From contig JAGWVB010000016.1 of the NCBI GenBank assembly GCA_018971105.1, positions 1 to 32,062 of the forward strand: a DNA stretch of 32,062 nucleotides, written 5' to 3'. The notes under the pieces were generated by a model that worked only from the letters and a program-made list of their open reading frames with translations, was not told the origin of the DNA and did not search any database. Origin of the DNA: Burkholderiales bacterium. Lineage in GTDB: Bacteria; Pseudomonadota; Gammaproteobacteria; Burkholderiales; Burkholderiaceae_C. Below are positions 6,243 through 14,125 of this stretch, in pieces (position 1 is the stretch's first letter; every line of letters starts with the position of its first letter). The translations under genes and the position numbers were made by a program.

Positions 6243-6977
6243 ATGTCGATCGCCTTCTCGCTGCCGCAGCTGGGCCTGAGCCTGGCCGCGGGCAGCCTGA
6301 CCACCTTGTCGCCCTGCGTCTTCCCGCTGCTGCCACTGGTCCTGGGCGGCGCCTTGCAGCGCAACCGCTACGCGCCGCTCGCGATGGGCACGGGAATGAT
6401 CGCCTCCTTCGCCGTCATCGGCATGGCCCTGGGTGCGCTCGGGCCGGCCCTGGGGATCGACGAGCAGACGGTGCGGACCGGCGGCGCGGCACTGCTGATC
6501 GCCTTTGCGCTGGTCATGCTGGTGCCGGCACTCGGCGAGCGCTTTGCCGGCTGGATGCTGCCGATCGCGAGTTCCGCCCATGCCGCTTCGACGCGGCTCG
6601 ACAGCGGGTCGTTGATCGGCGCCTTCACCCTCGGCGGTGTGCTCGGCCTGGTCTGGAGCCCCTGCTCCGGCCCGCTGCTGGGCTCCGCGCTGACCCTGGT
6701 CGCGAGCCAGGGCGGCGTGACGCGCGGGGGCATCGCCCTGGGCATCTTCGGCCTCGGCGCGGCGATCCCGCTGGTGGGCGTCGCCTACCTGACCCGGCGC
6801 GGATTCGTCGGCGTGCGGGATTGGGTGCTGGCGCGCATCGAGCGCGTGCGCTTTGTCTTCGCGCTGCTGCTGGGCTTGATGGGTGTCGCCATCCTGACCG
6901 GCGGCGACAAATGGCTGGAAGCCCAAGTGCTGAATCGGCTCCCCGACGCCTGGGTGAATTTCGCCGTCAGCCTTTGA
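6243..6977 (+). CDS. CcdA/DsbD-type transmembrane thiol-electron transporter
   Basis: The 244-residue protein has about six hydrophobic segments and the two half-repeats of the CcdA family. The first carries LSPCVFPLLPLVLGG (Cys25), the second VWSPCSGPLLGSALTL (Cys141). These two cysteines pass electrons from cytoplasmic thioredoxin across the membrane. The protein lacks the extra domains of full DsbD, so the thioredoxin encoded just upstream is the natural periplasmic acceptor. Start at ATG 6243 follows a ribosome site (aagagga) overlapping the stop of that gene. The pair is probably the reducing arm of the sigma-controlled stress response. Confidence 0.88.
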   Translation: MSIAFSLPQLGLSLAAGSLTTLSPCVFPLLPLVLGGALQRNRYAPLAMGTGMIASFAVIGMALGALGPALGIDEQTVRTGGAALLIAFALVMLVPALGERFAGWMLPIASSAHAASTRLDSGSLIGAFTLGGVLGLVWSPCSGPLLGSALTLVASQGGVTRGGIALGIFGLGAAIPLVGVAYLTRRGFVGVRDWVLARIERVRFVFALLLGLMGVAILTGGDKWLEAQVLNRLPDAWVNFAVSL

Positions 6978-7014
6978 CGGCATCTTGAACGCTTCATACC
7001 AACGAGGAAGATCC

Positions 7015-8088
7015 ATGTTCAAAACAGTTATTGCCCTGGTCGTCGCGGTCGTCGCGGCCGCCGGTTGCGCCACCTCGACGGCGCCGCTCGAGCGCACGCT
7101 CGCCACCGCAGCCTCGCCGATCAGCTTCGACGGCAACGTCACCGGGCAGCCGACCAATATGGTGTTCGTCCTGAACCCGGACTCGAGTCCGGCGACGCCC
7201 GGCTTCGGCATGCAAGCCGGCGACACGTTGCGGCTCACGCTGCCGCAGAGCTTCAGGCGCAACCCCCGCGCGCCGATCAGCGCCGACACCGACCGCAACC
7301 TGGTGCTGACCAAGGGCTGGCCGCAGCGCGACGTGCATCTGGCCGGCCAGTACCGCATCGCCTACGACGAGGCCGGCCATGCGATGGTGGTCACGGCCAC
7401 CCGTGACATCGCCATCGACGGCGCGAACGCGCCGGGCATCAAGGTCATCCATCTGCGCGGCGAGACTTTCATCGATCCGGCGCCGGGTTCCTATCCGGTG
7501 ACCGTCACCCATGCCGCCGCCGACGGTCATGCGATCGAGGTCTGGAAGGGCCACATCGACATCCTGGCGCAGGCACCGCAGGCACGTCTGGCGCCGACCG
7601 ATTTCCAGCTCGCCCCGCCGCTGAACTCGACCATCCAGCGCACCGCTCCCGGCCAGCTCGCGCCCCTGCTGCTGGGCGTGCTGCTGTGGGATGCGCAGGG
7701 CAAGCCGATGAACGGCGTCGGCATCGCGCCGCGCGACCTCGTCCATTACCCGCGCTACACCGGCGGCCTGCTGGTGCAGGACACGAATGGCGACCACCGG
7801 CTCGATCCGGCCGTCGACAAGGTCGTCGGCGGCATCATCGGCGCGGCGCCGCAGGGCGCCACCGGCCAGTCCGCGACGAGCCCGCTGCGCGCCGACGGCA
7901 CGCCGCTGCTGTCGGGCGAGGTGCTGCGCAGCGCCGGCTATCCCGCCGCGATGGGTGGCGGCAAGCCGAATCCGGGCCTGCTCGCGATCCAGTTCAAGGC
8001 CGGCGACAAGCCGGGCTGGTATCGGCCGACGGTCGAGCTGATCGGCGGCAACGGCTTCCAGTTCGCGATCAAGGCGAAGGCGCCCTGA
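7015..8088 (+). CDS. Uncharacterised secreted lipoprotein
   Basis: This 357-residue protein starts at ATG 7015 behind a good ribosome site (gaggaag). Residues 1-17 form a lipoprotein signal with lipobox AAGC (Cys18). The mature protein is beta-rich with repeated short hydrophobic strands (TNMVFVLNP, DTLRLTLPQSF, AMVVTATRDIAID, VKVIHLRGETFIDPAPGSYPVTVTH) and a likely calcium-loop-like stretch DTNGDHRLDP near residue 257. It ends in NGFQFAIKAKAP. It contains only the lipobox cysteine. I do not recognise a named family. It follows ccdA by 37 bases and precedes the DsrE-like gene, so it probably belongs to the same SigF-driven operon and acts in the periplasm. Confidence 0.75.
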   Translation: MFKTVIALVVAVVAAAGCATSTAPLERTLATAASPISFDGNVTGQPTNMVFVLNPDSSPATPGFGMQAGDTLRLTLPQSFRRNPRAPISADTDRNLVLTKGWPQRDVHLAGQYRIAYDEAGHAMVVTATRDIAIDGANAPGIKVIHLRGETFIDPAPGSYPVTVTHAAADGHAIEVWKGHIDILAQAPQARLAPTDFQLAPPLNSTIQRTAPGQLAPLLLGVLLWDAQGKPMNGVGIAPRDLVHYPRYTGGLLVQDTNGDHRLDPAVDKVVGGIIGAAPQGATGQSATSPLRADGTPLLSGEVLRSAGYPAAMGGGKPNPGLLAIQFKAGDKPGWYRPTVELIGGNGFQFAIKAKAP

Positions 8089-8175
8089 GCCGCCGCTGCG
8101 CAGGCAGGGCAAGCGCCGATGGCGCCAGGCACCAGCCTGCGCGATGCTTGCGCGATCACAAAGAGGAGACAGAAC

Positions 8176-8748
8176 GTGCACAAGCTTTCGTACCGGCTGA
8201 TCCTGGCCCTCGGCCTGATGTCGGGTGTGGTGTCGGCGCTGGCTCAGGACAAAACCGCCGGCCCCTACGGCACGGCGCATTTCAGCAGCTACGGCGACAT
8301 CGAGAGCCTGAAGACGCTCAAGGTCGTCTGGGACTTCAACTTCTCCGACCCGAAGACCGTCGGCATCGTCTTCAACAATCTGGCCGCCCTCATGAAGGCG
8401 ACGACGGAGTTCGGCCCGCGCGACTTCGACCCGCTCAAGGTCGTGATCGTCTCCCACGGGCCCGAGGTCGTGCTGTGGGCGAAGCAGAACTACGCCAAAT
8501 ACAAGGACATCGTCGACCGCGCGGCCAGCTTCGCCCAGCAAGGCGTGAAATTCGAGGTCTGCCGCAACGATGCCGCGGCCCTGGGGTTCAAGCCCGAGGA
8601 CCTGCACGGGTTCGTGACGGTGATTCCCGCCGGGCCTTACGCCCTGACCTACTGGCAGAACAAGGGCTATGCCTTGATGGCGATCGGCGCCACGGCACCC
8701 ACCAAGCCGATCACGGAATTCAACAAGGCCGACATCAAGGCCCAGTGA
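8176..8748 (+). CDS. Secreted DsrE/DsrF-like protein
   Basis: A 190-residue protein starts at GTG 8176, chosen because aaagaggag (8160-8168) lies seven bases upstream and because it places a signal peptide first (HKLSYRLILALGLMSGVVSALAQ). The mature part shows the DsrE-like layout: a Rossmann-type start (KVVWDFNFSDPKTVGIVFNNLAALMK), LKVVIVSHGPEVVLWAKQNY, then QGVKFEVCRNDAAALGFKPEDL with the single cysteine at the position where sulfur-carrying Cys occurs in family members, and a C-terminal GYALMAI strand. DsrE proteins carry or move sulfane sulfur; periplasmic forms are poorly understood. Its operon with thioredoxin and CcdA suggests thiol or sulfur redox chemistry outside the cytoplasm. Confidence 0.8.
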   Translation: MHKLSYRLILALGLMSGVVSALAQDKTAGPYGTAHFSSYGDIESLKTLKVVWDFNFSDPKTVGIVFNNLAALMKATTEFGPRDFDPLKVVIVSHGPEVVLWAKQNYAKYKDIVDRAASFAQQGVKFEVCRNDAAALGFKPEDLHGFVTVIPAGPYALTYWQNKGYALMAIGATAPTKPITEFNKADIKAQ

Positions 8749-9220
8749 TCGCCGGCCATTGGCCGACAGATGGCCGACCGATGGCCGACCGATCGGATGC
8801 GAGCGCCTGCGGCAAGGTGCGCAGATGCCCTGCGCGATCCGTGCGGCCGTCGTCGACGAAATCGTCGCCGCGGTCCGGATTCGAAACCGGCAGGCCCTCC
8901 GGACCGCCTGCATCGGTTCGACGCCCGAGCGCGTTGCGGCGCGAGACGTCGACCACCAGCGGCCTCGGCGGCATCGTGAACCGCACCGCGGGGCGCGACC
9001 GGCGCAACTCGGCCGGCGCCGGCGCGACGTCGGGCCAGGCGTCCCGCGCATGCCCATGGCGCCGAGGCGATCGCCCTCTTCCGCGGTCATGGCCCGGAGG
9101 CCGAAATGCGCGCGACCCGTCCCGGGTGCGGTGCTGGACATCGCCCATGTTGAACGCAGGCCGGACCTGCCCCAAGATGGCTGGCATCGTCCTGCGACCC
9201 CAGTGGTCGACGCGCGCCGG
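8749..9220. other. Non-coding gap between convergent genes
   Basis: Nothing convincing is encoded in these 472 bases. A minus-strand frame (8735-9187, 150 codons) is open but Arg/Pro-rich, low in hydrophobic residues and resembles no family I know. The left end carries a short tandem repeat and a palindrome that may end transcription. Confidence 0.45.
8753..8791. repeat. Palindrome and tandem 11-mer repeat after the DsrE-like gene
   Basis: CGGCCA-T-TGGCCG (8753-8765) is a perfect 6-bp inverted repeat. It overlaps a tandem series with unit ATGGCCGACCG: a diverged copy at 8758-8768, exact copies at 8770-8780 and 8781-8791. Position five bases after a stop codon fits a transcription end signal, though there is no T-run. 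Confidence 0.6.
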
Positions 9221-10156
9221 TCAGGCCAAGGCCCGATCGGGCGTGAACGCCGGGCCGTAGGTGATGCGGGCGAAGTACGAGGTCCAGGCGGGGGAATGCG
9301 CCGGCCATTGGGCCAGAAACGCCTGCTGCCAGCGCTCCACCGCGTACCTCACGGGCAGCAACGCGACGAACGCCTCGCCTGCGCGAATCTCCTGCAGCAC
9401 GGGGTGCGGCGAGGGCGTCGCCGCGATGCGCGTGCAAAGCCCAGCGAGATCGCCTTTGAAGTTGGGCATGCCGGCCGCGCCGTTGTTCGCCACCCAACCG
9501 CTACGACCGCCGTCTTGCGCAAAGCGGCGCATCACCGGCAGGCAGGTATGGGTGCTGGCGAAGACATCGACATCGGCATCGGAAAAGACCGATAAGAGCC
9601 AGGGCAGGCGGGCTGGATCGTCCAGTGCCTCGATGCCAAATTCCCAGCCCGCGAGCGATTCGGCGTCGCCGTGGACGACGCCGATGCGGCAGCCGGCCAC
9701 TTCGTAGCGGGCGAGCATCGGCAGCCTCGCGATGCGGCCGAGCAGGTCCGGATGGCGCGCTGCCGTCTGCGCGAGGCGGGCGTGGATCCGGTTCGAGCGC
9801 TCGACGACACCGTCATCGACTTGATCAGGGTAGGCACAGCCGCAACCGGCGTCGTCGCCCGGGGCCAGGAGTTCGGCCTCGACGTTGCCGAGGATCGCTG
9901 CATGCGCGAGCACGCGCCGATTGACGACTTCGAATTCGGCGTCGTCGACGTTGAACCAGTTGAAATCGCCGTTGAAGCACAGGACCGGCGTTGCGGCCTC
10001 GGCCGCCGCCATCGACTCGACGGCATCCAGCGCAGGCCGATTGCCGTACAGGCCGCCGACGACATAAAGCGTCTGCGCCGGCTGCGCAGGCGCGCTTTTC
10101 AGGGCCGCCGATCCATAGCGATAGTGCAACGGACAGGACCTGCCCGGTCCTTTCAA
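9221..10156 (-). CDS. Metallophosphoesterase-like protein in the ArsS operon
   Basis: The 311-residue protein shows a calcineurin-type order of motifs: YVVGGLYGNRPALDAVE, CFNGDFNWFN, ILGNVEAEL, GVVHGDAESLAGW and FASTHTCLPV, corresponding to the D-x-H, GDxxD, GNHD/E, GH and GHTH blocks with several substitutions. An N-x-G-A-A-G-M-P-N-F block follows. The replaced ligands (for example Leu-Tyr-Gly-Asn where Asp-x-His is usual) mean phosphatase activity is not certain. The start is TTG 10156, overlapping the symporter stop (TTGA) with GGGAG seven bases before it. Being third in an operon with ArsS and a symporter, it may act on a phosphorylated arsenical intermediate; that is inference from context only. 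Confidence 0.7.
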   Translation of the reverse strand: MKGPGRSCPLHYRYGSAALKSAPAQPAQTLYVVGGLYGNRPALDAVESMAAAEAATPVLCFNGDFNWFNVDDAEFEVVNRRVLAHAAILGNVEAELLAPGDDAGCGCAYPDQVDDGVVERSNRIHARLAQTAARHPDLLGRIARLPMLARYEVAGCRIGVVHGDAESLAGWEFGIEALDDPARLPWLLSVFSDADVDVFASTHTCLPVMRRFAQDGGRSGWVANNGAAGMPNFKGDLAGLCTRIAATPSPHPVLQEIRAGEAFVALLPVRYAVERWQQAFLAQWPAHSPAWTSYFARITYGPAFTPDRALA

Positions 10157-11550
10157 GCCGGCGCTCCCGAGGGGCCGGTGCGCCGGCGCGCCAGCAGCAG
10201 CGGCACGAAGAACGCGGCCGTGCAGAGCAGCAGCCCGTACAGGTTCGTTCCCAGCAGCAGGCCGAACTTGCCGCTGCCGATGGCCCAGGACTGTGGCACA
10301 AGGCCGAAGGCGTCCATGAATCCGAGCCCGATGCCGGTCCAGAAAGCGAGATGGAACGAGGCCGGCGAGCGCTCGACGAGCCCCGAGAAGATGAAGATCG
10401 GCGCCAGCCCGATGACCATCGTGCCGCTGATGGTCGTCGCCGCGAGGATGCTCGTGCCGGCGATCATCGGCAGGTTGCCGAGCAGGGCGAAGCTGACCAT
10501 CGTCAGCGATCCGACCGTCATCGCCTTGGGCGACGGCATGCGGCCGGCGAGCAGCGGCAACTCGCGCGCCACGAGCTTGGACAGCGAGGTGAAGGTCGAA
10601 TCCAGCGTCGATCCGGCCGAGGTCACCATCACGACGATCATGGCGAAATAGCCGGCGAAACCGAGGCCGCGCGCGACCTGGGCCGGCACGTTGGCGCTCG
10701 GCGCCAGGCCATGCAGCCGCGCCTGCACGCCGACGAGGCTGAACGCGAAGATGGCGCTGAAGCCGAGCAGTCCGGCGACGACGAAAGCCCTGAGCATCGT
10801 GCGTTCGCGCGTGATGAAGCCGCGATCGGTGAGCACCGGGTCGTGGAAGGGGTACGACAGCGATTGCAGCAGCGCGACGAGCAGCAGGTCGCCGCCCGAG
10901 TCGAGCGCGAAACGGCCCTGCGACAGCAGCTCGCGCGGCGGCTGCGCCGGCAGCACGTAGATCAGCACGACGACGAGGAAGACGATGAACACGACGGCCT
11001 GGATGACGTCGCTGTACAGCGAGCTGCGCAGGCCGCCCTTGAGGCTGTAGAACAGCACGGCCGCGGTGAACAGCAGCGCCGAGGCGATGAAGGTGCCCGA
11101 GCCGCTGTCGCCGTAGTAGCCGCCGACGACCGAGGTGTTGCTCCAGACCTCGTTGAACAGCCGGATCAGGATCGCGAGCGAGAACGCCATCGCCGCGCCG
11201 CGCCCGTATTTGCCGATCAGGAACGGGATCAGTCCGGTCGCCCCCTGGCGCGTGCGGATGCGATAGATGACGATGCCGGCCACCGGGATCGAGAGCCAGT
11301 AGGCCGCGTAGGCCAGACCGCCGACGATGCCGTAGCGGGCGCCGAGATTGGCCGCGTTGGTGACCGACTTGGCGAAGATCCAGCTGATGAAGATGCTCAT
11401 CATCAGCGTCCCCTCCGAGGCCGGCCGGCCGGCGTCGTTGTGGCCGCGGAAGAAGCCGCCCTCGTTTCTCGAGCGCGGCACGACGAGGTACATCACGACG
11501 CCGAAGACGAGCAGGAAGCCCCAGAAGAACAGGCCTTGGAGTGAATTCAT
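10153..11550 (-). CDS. Sodium:solute symporter family (SSS) transporter
   Basis: This protein of 465 residues has about 12-13 hydrophobic segments in SSS order. Recognisable blocks are FISWIFAKSVTNAANLGARYGIVGGLAYAAYW, FNEVWSNTSVVGGYYG, FYSLKGGLRSSLYSDVIQ (the typical GG(L/M)R-x-x-x-x-x-D-x-x-Q of the family) and MIVVMVTSAGSTLDSTFTSLSKLVARE. The last matches the SxxST-type sodium-binding part near segment 8. Its start (ATG 11550) lies 31 bases after the ArsS stop and its stop overlaps the phosphoesterase start, so the three genes form one operon. The substrate cannot be read; the neighbours suggest an arsenic-containing or precursor small organic molecule. Confidence 0.85.
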   Translation of the reverse strand: MNSLQGLFFWGFLLVFGVVMYLVVPRSRNEGGFFRGHNDAGRPASEGTLMMSIFISWIFAKSVTNAANLGARYGIVGGLAYAAYWLSIPVAGIVIYRIRTRQGATGLIPFLIGKYGRGAAMAFSLAILIRLFNEVWSNTSVVGGYYGDSGSGTFIASALLFTAAVLFYSLKGGLRSSLYSDVIQAVVFIVFLVVVLIYVLPAQPPRELLSQGRFALDSGGDLLLVALLQSLSYPFHDPVLTDRGFITRERTMLRAFVVAGLLGFSAIFAFSLVGVQARLHGLAPSANVPAQVARGLGFAGYFAMIVVMVTSAGSTLDSTFTSLSKLVARELPLLAGRMPSPKAMTVGSLTMVSFALLGNLPMIAGTSILAATTISGTMVIGLAPIFIFSGLVERSPASFHLAFWTGIGLGFMDAFGLVPQSWAIGSGKFGLLLGTNLYGLLLCTAAFFVPLLLARRRTGPSGAPA

Positions 11551-11581
11551 CTTTTGCCCTCGCGATGGATAGGCGCCACGC

Positions 11582-12580
11582 TCAGAGGCCGCAGCCGGGA
11601 GCCGCAGCGGTTGCGGGTTCGAGCGCGCCGCCGCAGCTCGAACCCTGGCCGGCGGTGCAGCCGAAGCAGTGATCGGCGACCCGTATGGGTTCCCCTTCGA
11701 GTCGGCCCGCGCCGACCTCGCCGAGATGCACGCGCGTCCGGCCATCGAGCCGGATCGGCAGGGCTAGCTGCTGATTGAAATCGCAGTCGTAGAGATAGCC
11801 CTGCCAGTCGACGCTGAGCAGCTTGCGGCACATGACCTGGGGCAGATTCTCGTCGCGGTGCGCATCGCGCAGCAGCGTCATGTAGGCGTTGAACTGGCCC
11901 TTGGAGACCAGCATCGAGCCGAAGCGCTGGATCGGCATGTTGGCCAGCGTGTACAGCTCGTTGAACACCACCCCATGGCGCTCGCCGAGCAGGCGCTGGT
12001 AGTCGCGCTCGAGCGGCCCCTGGGCCGGCGGTAGGCTGGCGCCCTGCGGGTTGTACACGAGGTTCAGGATCAGGCCCGACCCGGGCTTGCCGTAGCCCAG
12101 CGCGTTCAGGCGCTGCAGGGCGCGGATGCTGGCCTCGAAGGTCCCCTTGCCGCGCTGGCGGTCGACGTTGTCTTCGAGGTAGCAGGGTAGCGAGGCCACG
12201 ACCTCGACCTCGTGCGCGGCGAGGAAATCCGCCAGCGTCTCCTGACCCGGGACTTCGAGGATGGTCAGGTTGCAGCGGTCGACGACGCGCACGCCGCGTC
12301 GCCTGGCGGCGACCACGAGGGCGCGGAAATGCCGGTTCAGCTCCGGTGCGCCGCCGGTCAGGTCCAGCACGCGCACGCCCGCGTTCGCGGCCAGGAAGTC
12401 GATGACGACGGCGACCGTGTCGGCCGACATGTCCTCGGTTCGATGGGGTCCGGCGTTGACATGGCAATGCACGCAACTCTGGTTGCATCGATAGCCGAGG
12501 TTGACCTGTAGCGTCTCGACGGCGACGCGTCGCAGCGCCGGAAAGTCGGTCTGGGTGAGCAGTGGGAGGGTGGCGTGCAT
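11582..12580 (-). CDS. arsS: Arsenosugar biosynthesis-type radical SAM protein ArsS
   Basis: The 332-residue protein carries the radical SAM cluster motif CNQSCVHC (Cys32, Cys36, Cys39) followed by HVNAGPHR, the SAM-binding LDLTGGAPELN near residue 93, and the family blocks SLPCYLEDNVDRQRGKGTFEASI and GLILNLVYNPQGASLPP. The C-terminal DUF3641-type part has DCDFNQQL and the cysteine cluster HCFGCTAGQGSSCGGAL. ArsS proteins are linked to arsenosugar formation from methylated arsenic, normally with ArsM; no arsM is in this window. Some family members use selenocysteine, but no in-frame TGA occurs here. It is the first gene of a three-gene minus-strand operon. Confidence 0.9.
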   Translation of the reverse strand: MHATLPLLTQTDFPALRRVAVETLQVNLGYRCNQSCVHCHVNAGPHRTEDMSADTVAVVIDFLAANAGVRVLDLTGGAPELNRHFRALVVAARRRGVRVVDRCNLTILEVPGQETLADFLAAHEVEVVASLPCYLEDNVDRQRGKGTFEASIRALQRLNALGYGKPGSGLILNLVYNPQGASLPPAQGPLERDYQRLLGERHGVVFNELYTLANMPIQRFGSMLVSKGQFNAYMTLLRDAHRDENLPQVMCRKLLSVDWQGYLYDCDFNQQLALPIRLDGRTRVHLGEVGAGRLEGEPIRVADHCFGCTAGQGSSCGGALEPATAAAPGCGL

Positions 12581-12944
12581 GAGCTGGTGCCGAGGATGGT
12601 GTCGGTTTGGACGAGCCGGCCGCGCGGTTCCTTACACCCGCGCCGCCGGCGGCGCAAGAAATCCGGCCGCGGCCACGTCGATGCTCCCGGGGCAGGGCCG
12701 GGGATGCACGCTGGCATCCCGTGCGCGCCGGCGCGCTCGAATCGGCTGACAGGACATCACCGTCGGCGAGCAGGGGTCCGTTCGAGTCCGGCGCGTGGCG
12801 ATGAACGACCTCATGCCCGGTTGCGTGTCGGGCTGCAGCGGCGCGCCCATCGGGACGCCGACGACGGCGGTCGGACACAGCAGAGGCCGCCATGGATGGC
12901 GTCGGCACGGCCGCTTGCGCCACCCGAAGCGGCGAGGCCCTGGA
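12581..12944. other. Intergenic region upstream of arsS
   Basis: These 364 bases contain no gene I can support. Palindromic GC-rich stretches such as CGCCGCCGGCGGCG near 12640 occur. No clear promoter for arsS was identified by eye. Confidence 0.4.
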
Positions 12945-13049
12945 CAGGTCAAGGGCGGCGTCCGGCGCGACGGCGGCATGACCGCGGGCAACGCCGGCGG
13001 CCTGAACGACGGCGCCGGTGCGCTGCTGCTGGCCGGCGAGCAGGTCTGA
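12945..13049 (+). pseudogene. Thiolase gene fragment
   Basis: The plus-strand frame ending at TGA 13047-13049 reads VKGGVRRDGGMTAGNAGGLNDGAGALLLAGEQV. The core MTAGNAGGLNDGAGALLLAGE is a clear match to the conserved TAGNxSGxNDGAAALxLxSE block of acetyl-CoA acetyltransferases. After the stop, a shifted frame reads AGLSPSPPRLGPG, which fits the following GLTPLARxxG part of thiolases. Only about 40-55 residues out of the usual 390 remain, so this is a remnant with a frameshift. It lies at the left end of the accessory region, just beyond the 3' end of the LysR gene. Confidence 0.7.
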
Positions 13050-13105
13050 GCCCCTCACCGCCGCGCCTAGGCCCAGGGCGTCCAATTCCTGGCGCCAGCC
13101 TTCGA

Positions 13106-14005
13106 TCACGCCGGCCAGCCCCGCATCCTGAAAGCATCGACCAGGAACTCGATCATGATGCGGACCTTCGGCGAGACGAATTTGCGAGAGGGGAAGACCG
13201 CGTAGACGCCGAGCTCGATCGAGCGCCACGCCGGCATCACCTCCACCAGCGTGCCGGCCAGCAGGTCCGGGCCGACCAGGAAGCTGGGCTGCAGCACGAT
13301 GCCCTGGTGGCGCAGCGCAGCCACGCGGCAGGTGTCGCCGCTGTTGCTCCGCATGCGCGGCGTCACCTTGACCGAGGCAGAACCCTGGGGCCCGGTGAAC
13401 TCCCATTCATCCCCCATCGACAACAGGCTGTAGGACAGCACATCGTGGCTCGCCAGATCGGATGGGCGCGCCGGCTGGCCTCGGGCCTGCAGGTAGGCCG
13501 GCGACGCGCACAACACCATGCGCGTCGACGTCAGCAGCCGGCTGACCAATGTCGAGTTGGGCAGGCGGGCGATGCGCACCGCCATGTCGAAGCCTTCCTC
13601 GACGAGATCGACCACGCGGTCGGCCAGCGTCACGTCGAGCACCACCTTCGGGTGCAGCGCCATGAACTCCGCCCACAGCGGCGCCAGGTGCAGCAGGCCG
13701 AAGGAAAAGGGCACGTTGATGCGCAGCACGCCGCTGGCCTCGCCACTCTTCGAGGTGATCTCGCTCTCGGCCTCGTCGACGCCCCCCAGCAGCTCGCGGC
13801 AGCGGCCGTGGAAGACCTCGCCTTCAGGCGTCAGCGACAGTTTGCGCGTGGTGCGGTGCAGGAGCCGCACGCCCAGGCGCGATTCCAGCTCGGCGACGCG
13901 CCGCGACACCGCGGCCTTGGACATCAGCAGCGCGTCGCTGGCGCCGATGAAGCTGCCGGCATCGACCACGGCGGCGAACACGCGCATTTCCTCGAAGCGG
14001 TCCAT
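13106..14005 (-). CDS. LysR-family transcriptional regulator
   Basis: The 299-residue protein has an N-terminal winged helix-turn-helix (FAAVVDAGSFIGASDALLMSKAAVSRRVAELESRLGVRLLHRTTRKLSLTPEG) and a LysR substrate-binding domain from about residue 90 (GVLRINVPFSFGLLHLAPLWAEFMALHPKVVLDVTLADRVVDLVEEGFDMAVRIARLPNSTLVSR). It belongs to the large group resembling AaeR/DmlR-type regulators. It is divergent from the DoxX-dioxygenase operon over a 120-base AT-rich gap, the normal arrangement for a LysR activator and its target. An aromatic or quinone signal is likely from the target genes. Confidence 0.92.
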   Translation of the reverse strand: MDRFEEMRVFAAVVDAGSFIGASDALLMSKAAVSRRVAELESRLGVRLLHRTTRKLSLTPEGEVFHGRCRELLGGVDEAESEITSKSGEASGVLRINVPFSFGLLHLAPLWAEFMALHPKVVLDVTLADRVVDLVEEGFDMAVRIARLPNSTLVSRLLTSTRMVLCASPAYLQARGQPARPSDLASHDVLSYSLLSMGDEWEFTGPQGSASVKVTPRMRSNSGDTCRVAALRHQGIVLQPSFLVGPDLLAGTLVEVMPAWRSIELGVYAVFPSRKFVSPKVRIMIEFLVDAFRMRGWPA

Positions 14006-14125
14006 CGGCGTCCTTGATTGTTTCGATTTTTGAGACAGTTGATTTCATTTAAGCATGTTTATCTTCTGCTTCGCAACTTCTAAAGTCCCTCCATCGATCC
14101 ACAACTCCTCACGAAGGAACCCGAC
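14006..14125. promoter_or_regulatory. Divergent regulatory region of LysR and the DoxX operon
   Basis: The 120-base gap is markedly AT-rich between about 14012 and 14085 compared with its GC-rich surroundings, as expected where divergent promoters and LysR binding sites overlap. TTGATT (14039-14044) could be a plus-strand -35 box, but I cannot assign a matching -10 with confidence. A ribosome site (gaagga) precedes the DoxX ATG. Confidence 0.55.

Noticed and set aside
8735-9187. Minus-strand frame of 150 codons in the DsrE-phosphoesterase gap
   Set aside because: It overlaps the end of the DsrE-like gene, is Arg/Pro-rich, and shows no motif or ribosome site. A decayed gene cannot be excluded.
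9991-11544. Long plus-strand frame opposite the sodium:solute symporter
   Set aside because: Its composition (runs of Arg, Asp, Glu, Gln, His) is typical of the antisense of a GC-rich membrane protein gene.
11582-12580. Selenocysteine use in the ArsS-type protein
   Set aside because: Some relatives are selenoproteins, but this frame has ordinary cysteines and no internal TGA.
12632-12991. Minus-strand frame of 119 codons upstream of arsS
   Set aside because: Low-complexity Arg/Pro composition, and it lies opposite the thiolase remnant, which has a clear family match.
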